Origin: Bifidobacterium oedipodis
GTDB lineage: Bacteria > Actinomycetota > Actinomycetes > Actinomycetales > Bifidobacteriaceae
Reading direction: 5' to 3'
DNA length: 64,000 nucleotides
Assembly (NCBI RefSeq): GCF_012932425.1
Contig: NZ_JAAIII010000004.1
Location: forward strand, 286,747-350,746
Position 1 is the stretch's first letter. Each line of letters starts with the position of its first letter. Position numbers and translations under genes: made by a program. A model generated the notes under the pieces. That model ran no database searches. It was not told the DNA's origin and saw only the letters and a program-made list of their open reading frames with translations. Positions 27,662-37,036 of the stretch are shown one piece after another.

Positions 27662-29167
27662 ATGACTACAACGAACAAGTCCATGGCCACATCCGAAGAC
27701 ACCAAAGCCCCCGATGTCAACACCAATGTCGGCGTCAACACCAATGCCGATGTCGACGCCGACACCACAGATACCACCGGCGCAGCAACCAACGCCGACG
27801 ACGCAAACGACACCAGCACCATCAACAACGCAACCGCCACCCAGCCGTCGCCGGCACCCGTTCCAGAAGCGCCGTTCCCCCATCGCCTCGCCATATTGGC
27901 TGCGGCGATTGCGGTTCCGGTACTATTCGATCGCCTGATGCTTACCATTGACAGCCGCACCTGCGTATGGACGACCTGGGGATTATTCTGCCTGACCGTT
28001 ACCGCCATAGATATTGCTCTGTTTGCCGTGAAAGCCAAACGCTCTCCCCTGTGGTGGCTCACCAATACCGCCGCCGTCGCCTGCTGCGTATGGCTGATGA
28101 TGTTCAATCACACATTCGCCAGCATTAGCCCGTCTGGCATACCGGCGAATGCGATATATGCGGCACTGACTTCCGTACTGGTGCTGCCTTCGCTGCTTAT
28201 GGCCGCTCTGCAGCTCTCCCCCGGATTATTCGACCGACGCCGGCCCGCTCAGCTTGTCGTAGACTGGCTGGGAGGTTGGTTTGTTAGCCCATTTACCCGC
28301 TGGGGCGCGTTGGCGCGCACACTGTCGGATCTGAGTTCGGCGAACCGCAGCGGCACAAGCTCGGGGGCGCAGGGCAGCACATTGCGCAAAATCGGTATCG
28401 CATTGCTCATCGCGCTGCCTATCGTCGCACTGTTGGTTCCATTGCTCATGCAGGCGGACGAGGTGTTTTCCTATGCCGTGGTGCATGTCATCGACACCAT
28501 CAACGTGAGCGCATTCGTCTTCCATACGTCCATCATCATCGTGCTTGTTCCGCTTGCGCATTCGTTGCTGGCAAGCGTGGATGAACGCCGTGCGGAACCC
28601 GAATTGCATGCCCTCGCACGTGCACAGCAGCGGCGAGCATGTGACGCGACGATCACCACTGTGGTGCTCGCCATGGTACTGGCCTTGTACGTAATATTCT
28701 GTGCGTTCCAGTTCACGTTCCTGTTCGCAGGAGCGGGTCTGCCTGCGGGATATACCTACTCCGAATACGCTCGCCAAGGGTTCTTCCAGCTGCTGCTGGT
28801 CGCCGCGTTGAATCTCGGCGGCTTCGCTCTGGTGCTGCTGTTCGCGCCACGCACGAAACCGATTATGGGCATGCAGATTGGGTTGCTTGCCGCCACTGGC
28901 GTGATGCTGGCTTCCGCCGCGACACGGCTTGCACTGTATATCGCCGCATACGGCATGACCTGGCTCAGATGGTTGTCGCTCAGCTTCATCGCGGTACTGG
29001 CGATAGTATTGGCGCTCGCCTTCGTGCGACTATTCAATGAACGCATTCCTATGGCTACGATGACATTCGTATTGCTGCTGGTCTGGTGGCTAGCACTGGG
29101 ATACTCTAATCCCGATTGGGTGATTGCCCAGTGGAACATGACGTTCGCCGCCCATGCCACTTTTTGA
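27662..29167 (+). CDS. DUF4173/DUF4153-like polytopic membrane protein
   Basis: This 501-residue protein opens with a 75-residue low-complexity tail rich in Asp, Asn, Thr and Ala, followed by about twelve hydrophobic segments. The stretch YTYSEYARQGFFQLLLVAALN matches the conserved signature of DUF4173 proteins. Function is unknown. It is transcribed divergently from the DUF2975/XRE pair, with two shared operator-like repeats in between, so the three genes may form one regulatory unit. GTGAGG precedes the ATG. Confidence 0.75.
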   Translation: MTTTNKSMATSEDTKAPDVNTNVGVNTNADVDADTTDTTGAATNADDANDTSTINNATATQPSPAPVPEAPFPHRLAILAAAIAVPVLFDRLMLTIDSRTCVWTTWGLFCLTVTAIDIALFAVKAKRSPLWWLTNTAAVACCVWLMMFNHTFASISPSGIPANAIYAALTSVLVLPSLLMAALQLSPGLFDRRRPAQLVVDWLGGWFVSPFTRWGALARTLSDLSSANRSGTSSGAQGSTLRKIGIALLIALPIVALLVPLLMQADEVFSYAVVHVIDTINVSAFVFHTSIIIVLVPLAHSLLASVDERRAEPELHALARAQQRRACDATITTVVLAMVLALYVIFCAFQFTFLFAGAGLPAGYTYSEYARQGFFQLLLVAALNLGGFALVLLFAPRTKPIMGMQIGLLAATGVMLASAATRLALYIAAYGMTWLRWLSLSFIAVLAIVLALAFVRLFNERIPMATMTFVLLLVWWLALGYSNPDWVIAQWNMTFAAHATF

Positions 29168-29186
29168 CGACAGCAGCCAGATAAGC

Positions 29187-29223
29187 AAAGAGGCTTGGAA
29201 TACGAACATTTCCAAGCCTCTTT
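29187..29223. terminator. Terminator after the DUF4173-like gene
   Basis: Perfect 14-base arms (29187-29200 and 29210-29223) enclose a nine-base loop. The arms begin with AAA and end with TTT, so the hairpin can act in both directions: for the membrane gene, and for the tRNA-Ala genes read from the other strand. Confidence 0.8.
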
Positions 29224-29228
29224 ATCTG

Positions 29229-29301
29229 TGGAGCTAAGGGGATTCGAACCCCTGACCCTCTCCATGCCATGGAGATGCGCTACCAGCTGCGCTATAGCCC
29301 C
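29229..29301 (-). tRNA. tRNA-Ala (anticodon GGC), copy 1
   Basis: A 73-nt cloverleaf can be drawn: acceptor GGGGCTA paired with TAGCTCC, D-stem GCGC, anticodon stem TCTCC/GGAGA around loop ATGGCAT (anticodon GGC, reading GCC/GCU), and T-stem AGGGG/CCCCT with TTCGAAT. The discriminator is A. The CCA end is not encoded. Confidence 0.96.
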
Positions 29302-29378
29302 GTATGAAGTTATCCGATTCGCAGGAGCATACCACCCGCTGCGAACCAGCAGAGAAACCGAACAAGCCGGCTTCCTCG

Positions 29379-29451
29379 TGGAGCTAAGGGGATTCGAACC
29401 CCTGACCCTCTCCATGCCATGGAGATGCGCTACCAGCTGCGCTATAGCCCC
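29379..29451 (-). tRNA. tRNA-Ala (anticodon GGC), copy 2
   Basis: Identical over all 73 bases to the copy at 29229-29301 and in the same orientation, 77 bases upstream in transcription order. The anticodon is GGC, and CCA is not encoded. Confidence 0.96.
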
Positions 29452-29634
29452 AAAATTCATTTATTCGTTATTGCCAAGTAAGCCTTAGCAACAAACCTGA
29501 GTTACTCTACCCAAAGAAATTCAATCTGGCAAGCCAGACCAGTGTGGGCGTGTCGCGCGTCGAACCAATTCCGCAACGAAATCAGCCCGACGCGCAACAA
29601 ACACCACCGCCCTTACGGCCGCCTGTAGAGCCCC

Positions 29635-30339
29635 TTACCGTTCGCGTTCCCATTCCTCGGTATCCGCCACGGCGGGACCATGGTTATAGTCCATCAGACG
29701 CCAGCGCACACTGCCATCCGACAGATCCATGGGAATCAGACGAACCCAGTGGGCATTCCTCATGGACAGCACCGATGCGAACGTCGGATCGACAACGCTG
29801 ATACCCAGCAGGGTTTGCAGGGTTTGCGAAATCCACGCACCATGCGAGAAGATGTAGAGGTCAGTGTCCGCTCCGGCGCGCGTGGACCAGTCATGCAACG
29901 CTTCGACGCCTCGACGACCGACGTCTTCCTTGGGCTCGGCACCGTACTTGAGCTCTCCGCCGCGATGTTCCATCCATGAGCGGAAATCCTCAGGATAACG
30001 TTCGGCCAATTCGGCGACGGCATGGCCATCCCAATCACCGAAGCTGCGTTCGCGCACGCGCACGTCGGGATGCACTTCAGTCCCGTCAGCCAGCGCGTCG
30101 GCGAAAGCCTGCGCCGTAGCGCGGGCTCGGCTTAAATCAGAGCAGACAATCAGTCGGTTCGTCACTTCGGGGCGACGATCCACATACAAATCCTTTAACG
30201 CCGCCGCACTTTGACGCACCTGCCATTCGCCCACGGCGTCAAGCGGAATATCAACCTGTCCTTGCAGGCGATGGGCCGCGTTATACGACGTGCGCCCATG
30301 ACGGACCAGAAAAATGGAACGAACATGCTGTGCAGCCAT
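29635..30339 (-). CDS. Histidine phosphatase superfamily protein (phosphoglycerate-mutase-like)
   Basis: This 234-residue protein has the phosphohistidine motif LVRHGRTSYNAAHRLQG near residue 11 and the second catalytic His in IFSHGAWI near residue 165. The region RERSFGDWDGH is typical of broad-specificity phosphatases such as GpmB/PhoE types rather than true mutases. AGGGGAG precedes the ATG. It is the last gene of the tight glmU-rsfS-phosphatase operon, 12 bases after rsfS. The substrate is unknown. Confidence 0.88.
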   Translation of the reverse strand: MAAQHVRSIFLVRHGRTSYNAAHRLQGQVDIPLDAVGEWQVRQSAAALKDLYVDRRPEVTNRLIVCSDLSRARATAQAFADALADGTEVHPDVRVRERSFGDWDGHAVAELAERYPEDFRSWMEHRGGELKYGAEPKEDVGRRGVEALHDWSTRAGADTDLYIFSHGAWISQTLQTLLGISVVDPTFASVLSMRNAHWVRLIPMDLSDGSVRWRLMDYNHGPAVADTEEWERER

Positions 30340-30351
30340 TGGCTTCTCCCC

Positions 30352-30747
30352 TCAGTCGGATTCGTCGCCGGAGCGCTCGGGATGCGCCAGCTGCAAATCG
30401 ATCTGTGCGCAATCCTTCCACAGGCGTTCCAGCCCGTAGAATTCGCGAGATTCCTCATGCATCACATGAATGACGAAATCACCGTAGTCAAGCAGCACCC
30501 ATTGGCCTTCGCTCACGCCCTCGCGCGAGCGGGGCTGGCGGCCGCCGCATTTGACGAACAGATCCTTTTCGATTTCCTCGGCCACGGCAAGCACCTGGCG
30601 TTCATTCGATGCGCCGGCGATCATCATGATGTCGGTGATGCCCAGCAGGTCGGCCACGTCGAAGGCCACGATATCAGTGGCTTTGATGCGGTCGGCCGCT
30701 TCGGCGGCGATGCGGATGGCGTCTATGGATGATTGCAGAGCGGACAT
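30352..30747 (-). CDS. rsfS: Ribosomal silencing factor RsfS
   Basis: This 131-residue protein of the Iojap/RsfS family binds ribosomal protein uL14 and blocks subunit joining in slow growth. The core is recognisable from KATDIVAFDVADLLGITD through the RQVLAVAEEIEKDL helix to the signature QWVLLDYGDFVIHVMHEESREFYGLERLW. The start at 30747 is preceded by AAAGGAG; in-frame codons upstream lie inside glmU and are not used. It is 10 bases downstream of glmU, with the phosphatase gene next. Confidence 0.94.
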   Translation of the reverse strand: MSALQSSIDAIRIAAEAADRIKATDIVAFDVADLLGITDIMMIAGASNERQVLAVAEEIEKDLFVKCGGRQPRSREGVSEGQWVLLDYGDFVIHVMHEESREFYGLERLWKDCAQIDLQLAHPERSGDESD

Positions 30748-30757
30748 GAAACTCCTT

Positions 30758-32140
30758 TCAGCGCTCCCAGGCAGGCTTCCAGCCTTCAACAGTGTGTTGC
30801 GTGTTTTCCGAATACACCATGGCGTCGTCCGGCACGGCATGGCGTACCACCGAGCCCGCGCCTGTGGTTACACCGTCGCCCACCTGCACCGGCGCGACGA
30901 ACATATTGCCCGCGCCAACGTGTACACCGGAACCAATTGTGGTGCGATGCTTGTGCACGCCATCGTAGTTGGCGGTGATGCAGCCGCCGCCGATGTTGGT
31001 GTGATCGCCCACTTCGGCGTCCCCGACATAGCTCAGATGCGGCACCTTGGTGCCGTTGCCAATGTGTGCCTTCTTCATTTCCACGAACGCGCCGGCCTTC
31101 GCCTCTTCGCCGAATTCGTTGCCCGGACGCAGGTAGGTCCACGGGCCGATATTCGTACGTGCACCAATATGCGATTCCTGCACACGCGAACGCTCCACCA
31201 CGGCGCCGTCATCAACGGTTGCGTCGATCAGTGTGGTGTAGGGGCCGACCACAACATCATCGCCGATCACCGTATGCCCTTGCAGGAAGCTGCCCGGCAG
31301 GATGGTGGCATCGCGCCCAATGGTCACCTCGTCCTCAATCCACGTGGTATCAGGATCGAGAATCGTCACGCCTTCACGCATCCAATGTTCGCAGACGCGG
31401 CGGTTATGTGCCTTGGACAGCGCCGCCAGCTGCACGCGATCGTTCACGCCTTCCACGCTCAGCGGATCCGGCGCGGCGAAGGCGCCGACGGCACCATCGG
31501 CCTTGGCGGTTTCCAATGCGTCGGTCAAATAGAATTCGCCCTGTGCGTTATTCGATTTCAGTCCGGCGATGGCGCGTGCCAGCACCTGGGCATCGAACAC
31601 ATAAACGGACGTGTTGATTTCCTGTACCGCCAGTTCACTGCGATTCGCATCTTTCTGTTCCACGATTCGCAGCACATTGCCGTCGCGGTCGCGAATGATA
31701 CGCCCGTAGCCGGTCGGATCGTCGAGGATGGTGGTCAGTACCGTTGCCCCGTTGCCGCTGCGCTCATGGAATTCCAGCAGCTGGCGCAACGTGTCGGCAT
31801 CCAGCAAGGGCATGTCGGAGGCGGCGATCAGCACAGGGCCGGTCAGCTCGCTGTTCTGTGACAGTTGGGACATCGCGCACTGCACGGCGCGGCCGGTGCC
31901 GGGAATATCATCCTGGTTGACGATAGTGACCTGCGGATAATAGTTGCGTGCATATTCGGAAACACGTTCGGCCTGATAGTGCACCACCACAGCCAGCGTT
32001 TCAGGTTCGAGCGCTGCCACGGAATCCATAACCCGGTGCAGGAATGTGCGTCCTGCGAAACAGTGCAGAACCTTCGGCTTGTTGGAACGCATACGGGTGC
32101 CCTCGCCGGCGGCGAGGATGATGGCGGCGGATAGTGCCAT
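30758..32140 (-). CDS. glmU: Bifunctional UDP-N-acetylglucosamine pyrophosphorylase / glucosamine-1-phosphate N-acetyltransferase
   Basis: This 460-residue enzyme makes UDP-GlcNAc for peptidoglycan. The N-terminal uridyltransferase domain carries LAAGEGTRMRSNKPKVLH; the C-terminal half is a left-handed beta-helix with hexapeptide repeats (for example IGRDATILPGSFLQG) and the acetyltransferase segment YLRPGNEFGEEAKAGAFVEMK. AAGGAAGGG lies upstream of the ATG at 32140; the reading frame extends further but the added residues are not family-like. It leads the operon with rsfS and the phosphatase gene. Confidence 0.96.
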   Translation of the reverse strand: MALSAAIILAAGEGTRMRSNKPKVLHCFAGRTFLHRVMDSVAALEPETLAVVVHYQAERVSEYARNYYPQVTIVNQDDIPGTGRAVQCAMSQLSQNSELTGPVLIAASDMPLLDADTLRQLLEFHERSGNGATVLTTILDDPTGYGRIIRDRDGNVLRIVEQKDANRSELAVQEINTSVYVFDAQVLARAIAGLKSNNAQGEFYLTDALETAKADGAVGAFAAPDPLSVEGVNDRVQLAALSKAHNRRVCEHWMREGVTILDPDTTWIEDEVTIGRDATILPGSFLQGHTVIGDDVVVGPYTTLIDATVDDGAVVERSRVQESHIGARTNIGPWTYLRPGNEFGEEAKAGAFVEMKKAHIGNGTKVPHLSYVGDAEVGDHTNIGGGCITANYDGVHKHRTTIGSGVHVGAGNMFVAPVQVGDGVTTGAGSVVRHAVPDDAMVYSENTQHTVEGWKPAWER

Positions 32141-32292
32141 GGGTGCGGTTGTCCCTTCCTTGGTGTGACGGTCGCGATTATCAGCATTATCAGCGCAGCA
32201 CAGGGCATGCATGACAGCAGACAACGACCGTGGACAGTATTGCTGTGAAAAACAATAGACGGTCACCCGGATGTCGGGTAACCGTCTCGCTG

Positions 32293-32363
32293 CTCCCCCA
32301 CCTGGACTCGAACCAAGACAAAGGGTTCCAAAGACCCGTGTGCTGCCATTACACCATGGGGGA
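32293..32363 (-). tRNA. tRNA-Gln (anticodon TTG)
   Basis: The cloverleaf has acceptor TCCCCCA paired with TGGGGGA, anticodon loop CTTTGGA (anticodon TTG, reading CAA) and T-loop TTCGAGT. The length is 71 nt with discriminator G, and CCA is not fully encoded. It lies between prs and glmU. Confidence 0.93.
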
Positions 32364-32481
32364 ATCGTGAGCCAAAGCTCACAAGTGTTTATTTATACCA
32401 TAGCCCTGCGCCATCCGCCACCGAAGTGTCGCGCGGTTGCCAACAGCGTCGATAATGTCGACAACGCAGAGTGACGGGAGG

Positions 32482-33504
32482 TCAGGCGAACAGGAAGCCC
32501 TGCCCGTGATGCTCGGGATAGGTGTTGAACAGTTCGGCCACCGACCCATCCTCGAAAACCGCACGAATGGCGGAAGCGAGCAGCGGAGCGATGGACAACA
32601 CTGTCAGGCCATCCCAACGCTTTTCCTCAGGAATCGGCACCGTGTCGGTGAGCACAACCTCACGTGCACCGCAATTGCTCAAACGCTCGACAGCAGGACC
32701 GGACAGCACGCCATGCGTGGCGACCACGGTCACCGAGTTGGCACCGGCGTCCTGCAGTACCCGGCACGCACCGGCGATGGTGCCTGCGGTGTCGATCAAA
32801 TCGTCGACAAGCACGCAATCCTTGCCGGCCACGTCACCGACCACACGGTTGGCGACGGCCTGGTTCGGACGGGTGATATCGCGCGTCTTGTGCACGAAGG
32901 CAAGCGGGCCGCCGCCAAGACGCTGGGCCCACTGTTCGGCCACGCGGATACGGCCGGCATCCGGGGAGACAACGGCGACATTGTCCAGATGACCTTGGAA
33001 ACGATCGCGAATATAGTCCACCAGTACCGGCATAGCCACCAAGTGATCCACTGGGCCATCGAAGAAACCTTGCGACTGCGCGGCGTGCAGATCAACCGAC
33101 ATGATACGATCCGCGCCGGCGGCTTTCAGCAGGTCGAAAACCAGGCGGCAGGAGATGGGCTCGCGACCACGGTGCTTCTTATCCTGGCGAGAATAGCCAA
33201 GCAGCGGGCAGACGGCGGTGATGGAACGAGCGGAGGCACGCTTCAGCGCATCGATCATGATGAGCTGCTCCATAATCGCCTTGTTAATCGGCTGGTAGTG
33301 GCTTTGGAGCACGAATACATCGGCACCACGCACCGACTCGGTGTAGCGCACGTACATCTCGCCATTGGCGAAGTCGTATGCGGTGGTCTCCAGCACGTCG
33401 ATGCCGAGCTGATCGGCGACGTCCTGAGCCAGTTTCGGGTGAATCCGTCCGGTGACGAGAATCAGGTTTTTATCGGGCTTTCCTTCAAGGATTGCGCTCA
33501 CCAT
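32482..33504 (-). CDS. prs: Ribose-phosphate pyrophosphokinase (PRPP synthetase)
   Basis: This 340-residue enzyme converts ribose 5-phosphate and ATP to PRPP for nucleotide, His and Trp synthesis. The catalytic flexible loop is seen in LLGYSRQDKKHRGREPIS, the metal/ATP-binding region in DLHAAQSQGFFDGPVDHL, and the PRPP-binding motif in VLVDDLIDTAGT. GGGAG lies before the ATG at 33504, preferred to an ATG 30 bases upstream. The length is slightly longer than E. coli Prs (315), normal for actinobacteria. Confidence 0.95.
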   Translation of the reverse strand: MVSAILEGKPDKNLILVTGRIHPKLAQDVADQLGIDVLETTAYDFANGEMYVRYTESVRGADVFVLQSHYQPINKAIMEQLIMIDALKRASARSITAVCPLLGYSRQDKKHRGREPISCRLVFDLLKAAGADRIMSVDLHAAQSQGFFDGPVDHLVAMPVLVDYIRDRFQGHLDNVAVVSPDAGRIRVAEQWAQRLGGGPLAFVHKTRDITRPNQAVANRVVGDVAGKDCVLVDDLIDTAGTIAGACRVLQDAGANSVTVVATHGVLSGPAVERLSNCGAREVVLTDTVPIPEEKRWDGLTVLSIAPLLASAIRAVFEDGSVAELFNTYPEHHGQGFLFA

Positions 33505-33645
33505 TACTCCCAACGTGTGCTTTCGCAGATGCAAAATCCTAGTTTAGCCGCGATTGGCGACTGGGACCGACCATACCGCGTCGCCGCGCATCGTTTCGTT
33601 CGGTGAGCACCAGCTAGTAGCGATCAGCTCCCGATTAATTCCCTC

Positions 33646-35586
33646 TCAGTGCCCCGCCGCTATCCACTGTTCGATGGACGACTTAATCGTTTGCGCATAC
33701 AGGTCACTGTCTAGGGACGGATGGATGCCGTCGGACGCCAGTATCGCCGTATCCGCGCTCACCGCCGCGTTCCAGTCGGCAAGCACCACATCATCCTTGT
33801 GAGCCTGTGCATAGTCGGACATGGCTTGGTTGGCTTCAGGGATCCAGGTGCGATCTCCGTGCGCGGTAACCAGCACCAACACACGATCCGGACCGATAAT
33901 CTTGCGCAGCCCATCCAACTGGTCGCCGGTAATGGTGCTATTGGTGCCGAGACCCACCACAACCCACTGCCGCAATGTGCCCGCATGCTCATAATCCTGC
34001 AGGATCTGCGGCGCCACCATAATCGAACGGGATACGCTGGCATCGGTCATAATATCCGGAAACACTGCGGACAGGCCTGTTGATGAGGCCAACATCACCG
34101 AGTCGCCGACGGCGGTGATATCCCGCCCCGCAGGCATCACATGCTTGGGCTTGGGCGGTGCCGGCGCGGGATGACGCAACAGGTTGCCGGTTCGCTGCTG
34201 TGTGGCCTCCAGTTCGCGCGCCTGCTGCTCCAACTGATACTGCATGGCCGTTTTGGCAGGGGCATGGATAATGCCTTGCGCACAGCCGAAGATGCTGGCC
34301 ACCAGTATCACGTCGACGATGGCGATGCGGAATGCGTTGCCACGCCATGGCAGCACAACGTCCAGCAGCGAATGTGAGGCCGCCGGCCGTTCGACGGCCA
34401 GCCAAGACACGGTCGCGGCCACAGCCGTCAGTATGCAGGTAAACACCAGCACCCTCGTGCCGCTGGATGTGATGAACGCCGGGGCAAGCGCGGTGACGGC
34501 AATCCACAATGGCCAATGCCATAAATAGATGCCATACGAATAGGTGCCGAGAGCCGCCAATGGTTTGAATACCATCAGATCCTGCATCCAAGATTCGGCA
34601 CTGATGGTTCCAGCAATCAGCAGCACAGCCAGCACGCTGGCAAGCTGGATGCCGCCGCGGAAGGCGAAATCATCCTGTTTGCCGTTGATCGCGAGCGCAA
34701 TCAGCACGATCAGACTGATGAAGGCCAGCAGAGGCATGACTGCATTCCATACGCGTCCGCCAACCAATCGGCCCGTATTGCTCGCTGGGGGCAGCGTGGC
34801 AGGTGTAACAGGTACAAGAGATGGTGCAGGAGGTTCAGTAGATTGTGGCAGTTGTTGGGACAACTGTTCCATATTCGCGGATTGGATGGTGCGTGGAGCG
34901 TGCGATTGAGCTTCACCATGCGTTTGCGTGCGCTCTGCCCCAGTGACCAGCCATGCTAAAGCCACACCAAGCAACAAACCAGTGGCATGGGTATCGGTAC
35001 CGAAGTAGACGCGCGTGGGATCGCCGCCGGGCTGGTACAACACGCACATCAGCAGACTGCTGACAGCCGCCAATCCCACCGGGATCAGCAGAACGAAACA
35101 GCTTCGCCGGATGCGCCACATAAGCCATGCAATCAGTGGCACCACTATGTAGAACTGCATCAATACGCCGACGAACCACAGGTGGCGGAACACCTGGGGA
35201 TTCATCTGATCAAAGTAGCTTTGCCCTGAGGCGATGGCATACCAGTTGTAGCAGCCAAGCGCCACGGTGATGACCTGATCGCGAATGGCGACCAGCATAT
35301 CGTGGTCGAACAGCCATGCCAGCGAAACAATAATCGGCACCATGGCTACTATCGCCGGGTATAGGCGCACAGCACGCTTGGGAAGATATCGCGCCAAATC
35401 CACACTGCCAGTGCGGGCAAGGGAGCGGAACAGGCTCACCGCAGTCAGAAAACCCGACACGGTGAAGAACACGTCCACCCCATAGAAGCCACCAGGCAGC
35501 ATGCCCTGTCGGCAGTGATACAGCATGATGGCAATCAGGGCGAACCCCTTGATGCCATCCAATCCGACGAATCTCTGGCTTGTCAC
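33646..35586 (-). CDS. OatA-like acyltransferase: acyltransferase-3 membrane domain fused to SGNH hydrolase domain
   Basis: This protein of about 646 residues acts at the cell surface. The N-terminal 400 residues hold about ten membrane segments of the acyltransferase_3 family, with the signature AIMLYHCRQGMLPGGFYGVDVFF. The C-terminal extracellular domain carries SGNH hydrolase blocks: the nucleophile Ser in AVGDSVMLASS and the Asp-His pair in DGIHPSL. This fusion is typical of peptidoglycan or glycan O-acetyltransferases (OatA-like). A Pro/Thr-rich insert (about residues 225-290) separates two membrane blocks. The GTG at 35586 has AAGGA eight bases upstream and was chosen over an upstream ATG without one. 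Confidence 0.85.
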   Translation of the reverse strand: MTSQRFVGLDGIKGFALIAIMLYHCRQGMLPGGFYGVDVFFTVSGFLTAVSLFRSLARTGSVDLARYLPKRAVRLYPAIVAMVPIIVSLAWLFDHDMLVAIRDQVITVALGCYNWYAIASGQSYFDQMNPQVFRHLWFVGVLMQFYIVVPLIAWLMWRIRRSCFVLLIPVGLAAVSSLLMCVLYQPGGDPTRVYFGTDTHATGLLLGVALAWLVTGAERTQTHGEAQSHAPRTIQSANMEQLSQQLPQSTEPPAPSLVPVTPATLPPASNTGRLVGGRVWNAVMPLLAFISLIVLIALAINGKQDDFAFRGGIQLASVLAVLLIAGTISAESWMQDLMVFKPLAALGTYSYGIYLWHWPLWIAVTALAPAFITSSGTRVLVFTCILTAVAATVSWLAVERPAASHSLLDVVLPWRGNAFRIAIVDVILVASIFGCAQGIIHAPAKTAMQYQLEQQARELEATQQRTGNLLRHPAPAPPKPKHVMPAGRDITAVGDSVMLASSTGLSAVFPDIMTDASVSRSIMVAPQILQDYEHAGTLRQWVVVGLGTNSTITGDQLDGLRKIIGPDRVLVLVTAHGDRTWIPEANQAMSDYAQAHKDDVVLADWNAAVSADTAILASDGIHPSLDSDLYAQTIKSSIEQWIAAGH

Positions 35587-35749
35587 GTCAGCGGTCCTTA
35601 TTCTCCATACCTCACTCAAAACCATAGGGAGTTTACACCACCGCCCGCACCACGTCTTCTAGCTTGAAGTTTGGTACGAATTCACCACACACACGTTCGA
35701 AAAACCGATTTTCAGTTCAAGAAGATTAACCACAGACCGGAAACCAGTA

Positions 35750-37036
35750 TCAATTCTCATACGAGTCCAGGGGAATTCGAACCGTGACGGATAAACCACC
35801 TTCCGCTCTTGCTTGAAGATTCATCATGCCGTGGTGCAACAGTACAATTTCGTGGACGATTGATAGTCCTAGCCCATGATTAACACGCAGGTCTGCAGAT
35901 GATCCGCGAGCGCTAGTCCTGCTGGCATGCCCACGATTGAACGGTACCAACAAATCATCCATCGCAATATTGGTCAAATCCTCGCCCGTATTACTCACCA
36001 TGAGCATGGCATAGCAGGTATCGCGCGCATCATTGTCTTGCTTAGTAACAATCCATACATGCCCACCGGCACAGTTATGCTCGACTGCATTCTGGATTAG
36101 GTTCTTAGCGAGTTGGATCATGAGAAGCTCATCTGCGTGGACGATAACCGACTCCGACTGAATGCTTACGCTCAAGTCACTTGGCATAGAATCGCCGAGC
36201 TGGCACAGGGCCTCCCTGACAATGTCTGCCAGGTCAATCGTATCGACATGGGCTTGATCGAGTCCTTGAATTTTGGCGAGCTCCAGCAAGCGATTTACTA
36301 GGATGATGCAGCCTCGGTTGGAGGCCAGTGCCTTCTCGATAAAAGGCAATGCTCGATCATCGAGGATACCGTTATGCAACGGTATCTCCAGAGCAGCGGA
36401 TGTTGCGGCAAGCGGATTCTTGAGCTCGTGCGAGGCGTCGGCTATAAACCGCTTTTCTCTGGCGATTGTCTCATTCAAATCCCCTACCGCAGTGTTATAT
36501 GCTTGTGTAATAATGGACGCCGCATCGTTGCGTTGGGGAACATGAATGGCATGTTTGAGCAAACCTCTATCGGATGTGCGCAACTGCCGCGCGACGCAGT
36601 TGATTCGATGCTGCACTCGCGTGGCAATAATCCACGTCGCTACGGCGGACAACATACCAAATACCACAATCGGCAGAACAGTGGCGGCAAGCAGAAGATT
36701 GCGCGCTGTCTCGTTGCCACGTGACGCGCTGATGGCAAGCTCACGAGTCGTGCCGTTCGCACCCACCGACACATACGGGTCATCAGGATTCGCGGAAAAG
36801 CTATGTTCAGAATCCAATTGGCGATATTGTTCGGCAGTCCCAGCATCCGCATGCAACGCACGTCCTACCGTCACTGTGTCAATTTGTCTATCGACAATAA
36901 CGGCAGTGCCTATCGCAACAATGGCTGTCAAAAGAACAAATACGACACCGATAACGACAATAAGTTGCGCACGGGTGGACCACTTCACATGTGGTCTCAT
37001 AACAGAACGCCGAATCATGAATCCGATGCGCTTCAT
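35750..37036 (-). CDS. Two-component sensor histidine kinase
   Basis: This 428-residue membrane kinase has two transmembrane segments (about 24-50 and 115-140) bounding a small 65-residue extracellular sensor region, followed by a HAMP-like linker, the HisKA box ASHELKNPLA with phospho-accepting His, and an ATPase domain with the N box (LAKNLIQNAVEHN) and late G box (HGLGLSIVHEI). The ATG overlaps the response-regulator stop as ATGA, so the pair is coupled. The divergent peptidoglycan-binding/ABC operon is the likely target pathway. The stimulus is unknown. Confidence 0.92.
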   Translation of the reverse strand: MKRIGFMIRRSVMRPHVKWSTRAQLIVVIGVVFVLLTAIVAIGTAVIVDRQIDTVTVGRALHADAGTAEQYRQLDSEHSFSANPDDPYVSVGANGTTRELAISASRGNETARNLLLAATVLPIVVFGMLSAVATWIIATRVQHRINCVARQLRTSDRGLLKHAIHVPQRNDAASIITQAYNTAVGDLNETIAREKRFIADASHELKNPLAATSAALEIPLHNGILDDRALPFIEKALASNRGCIILVNRLLELAKIQGLDQAHVDTIDLADIVREALCQLGDSMPSDLSVSIQSESVIVHADELLMIQLAKNLIQNAVEHNCAGGHVWIVTKQDNDARDTCYAMLMVSNTGEDLTNIAMDDLLVPFNRGHASRTSARGSSADLRVNHGLGLSIVHEIVLLHHGMMNLQARAEGGLSVTVRIPLDSYEN

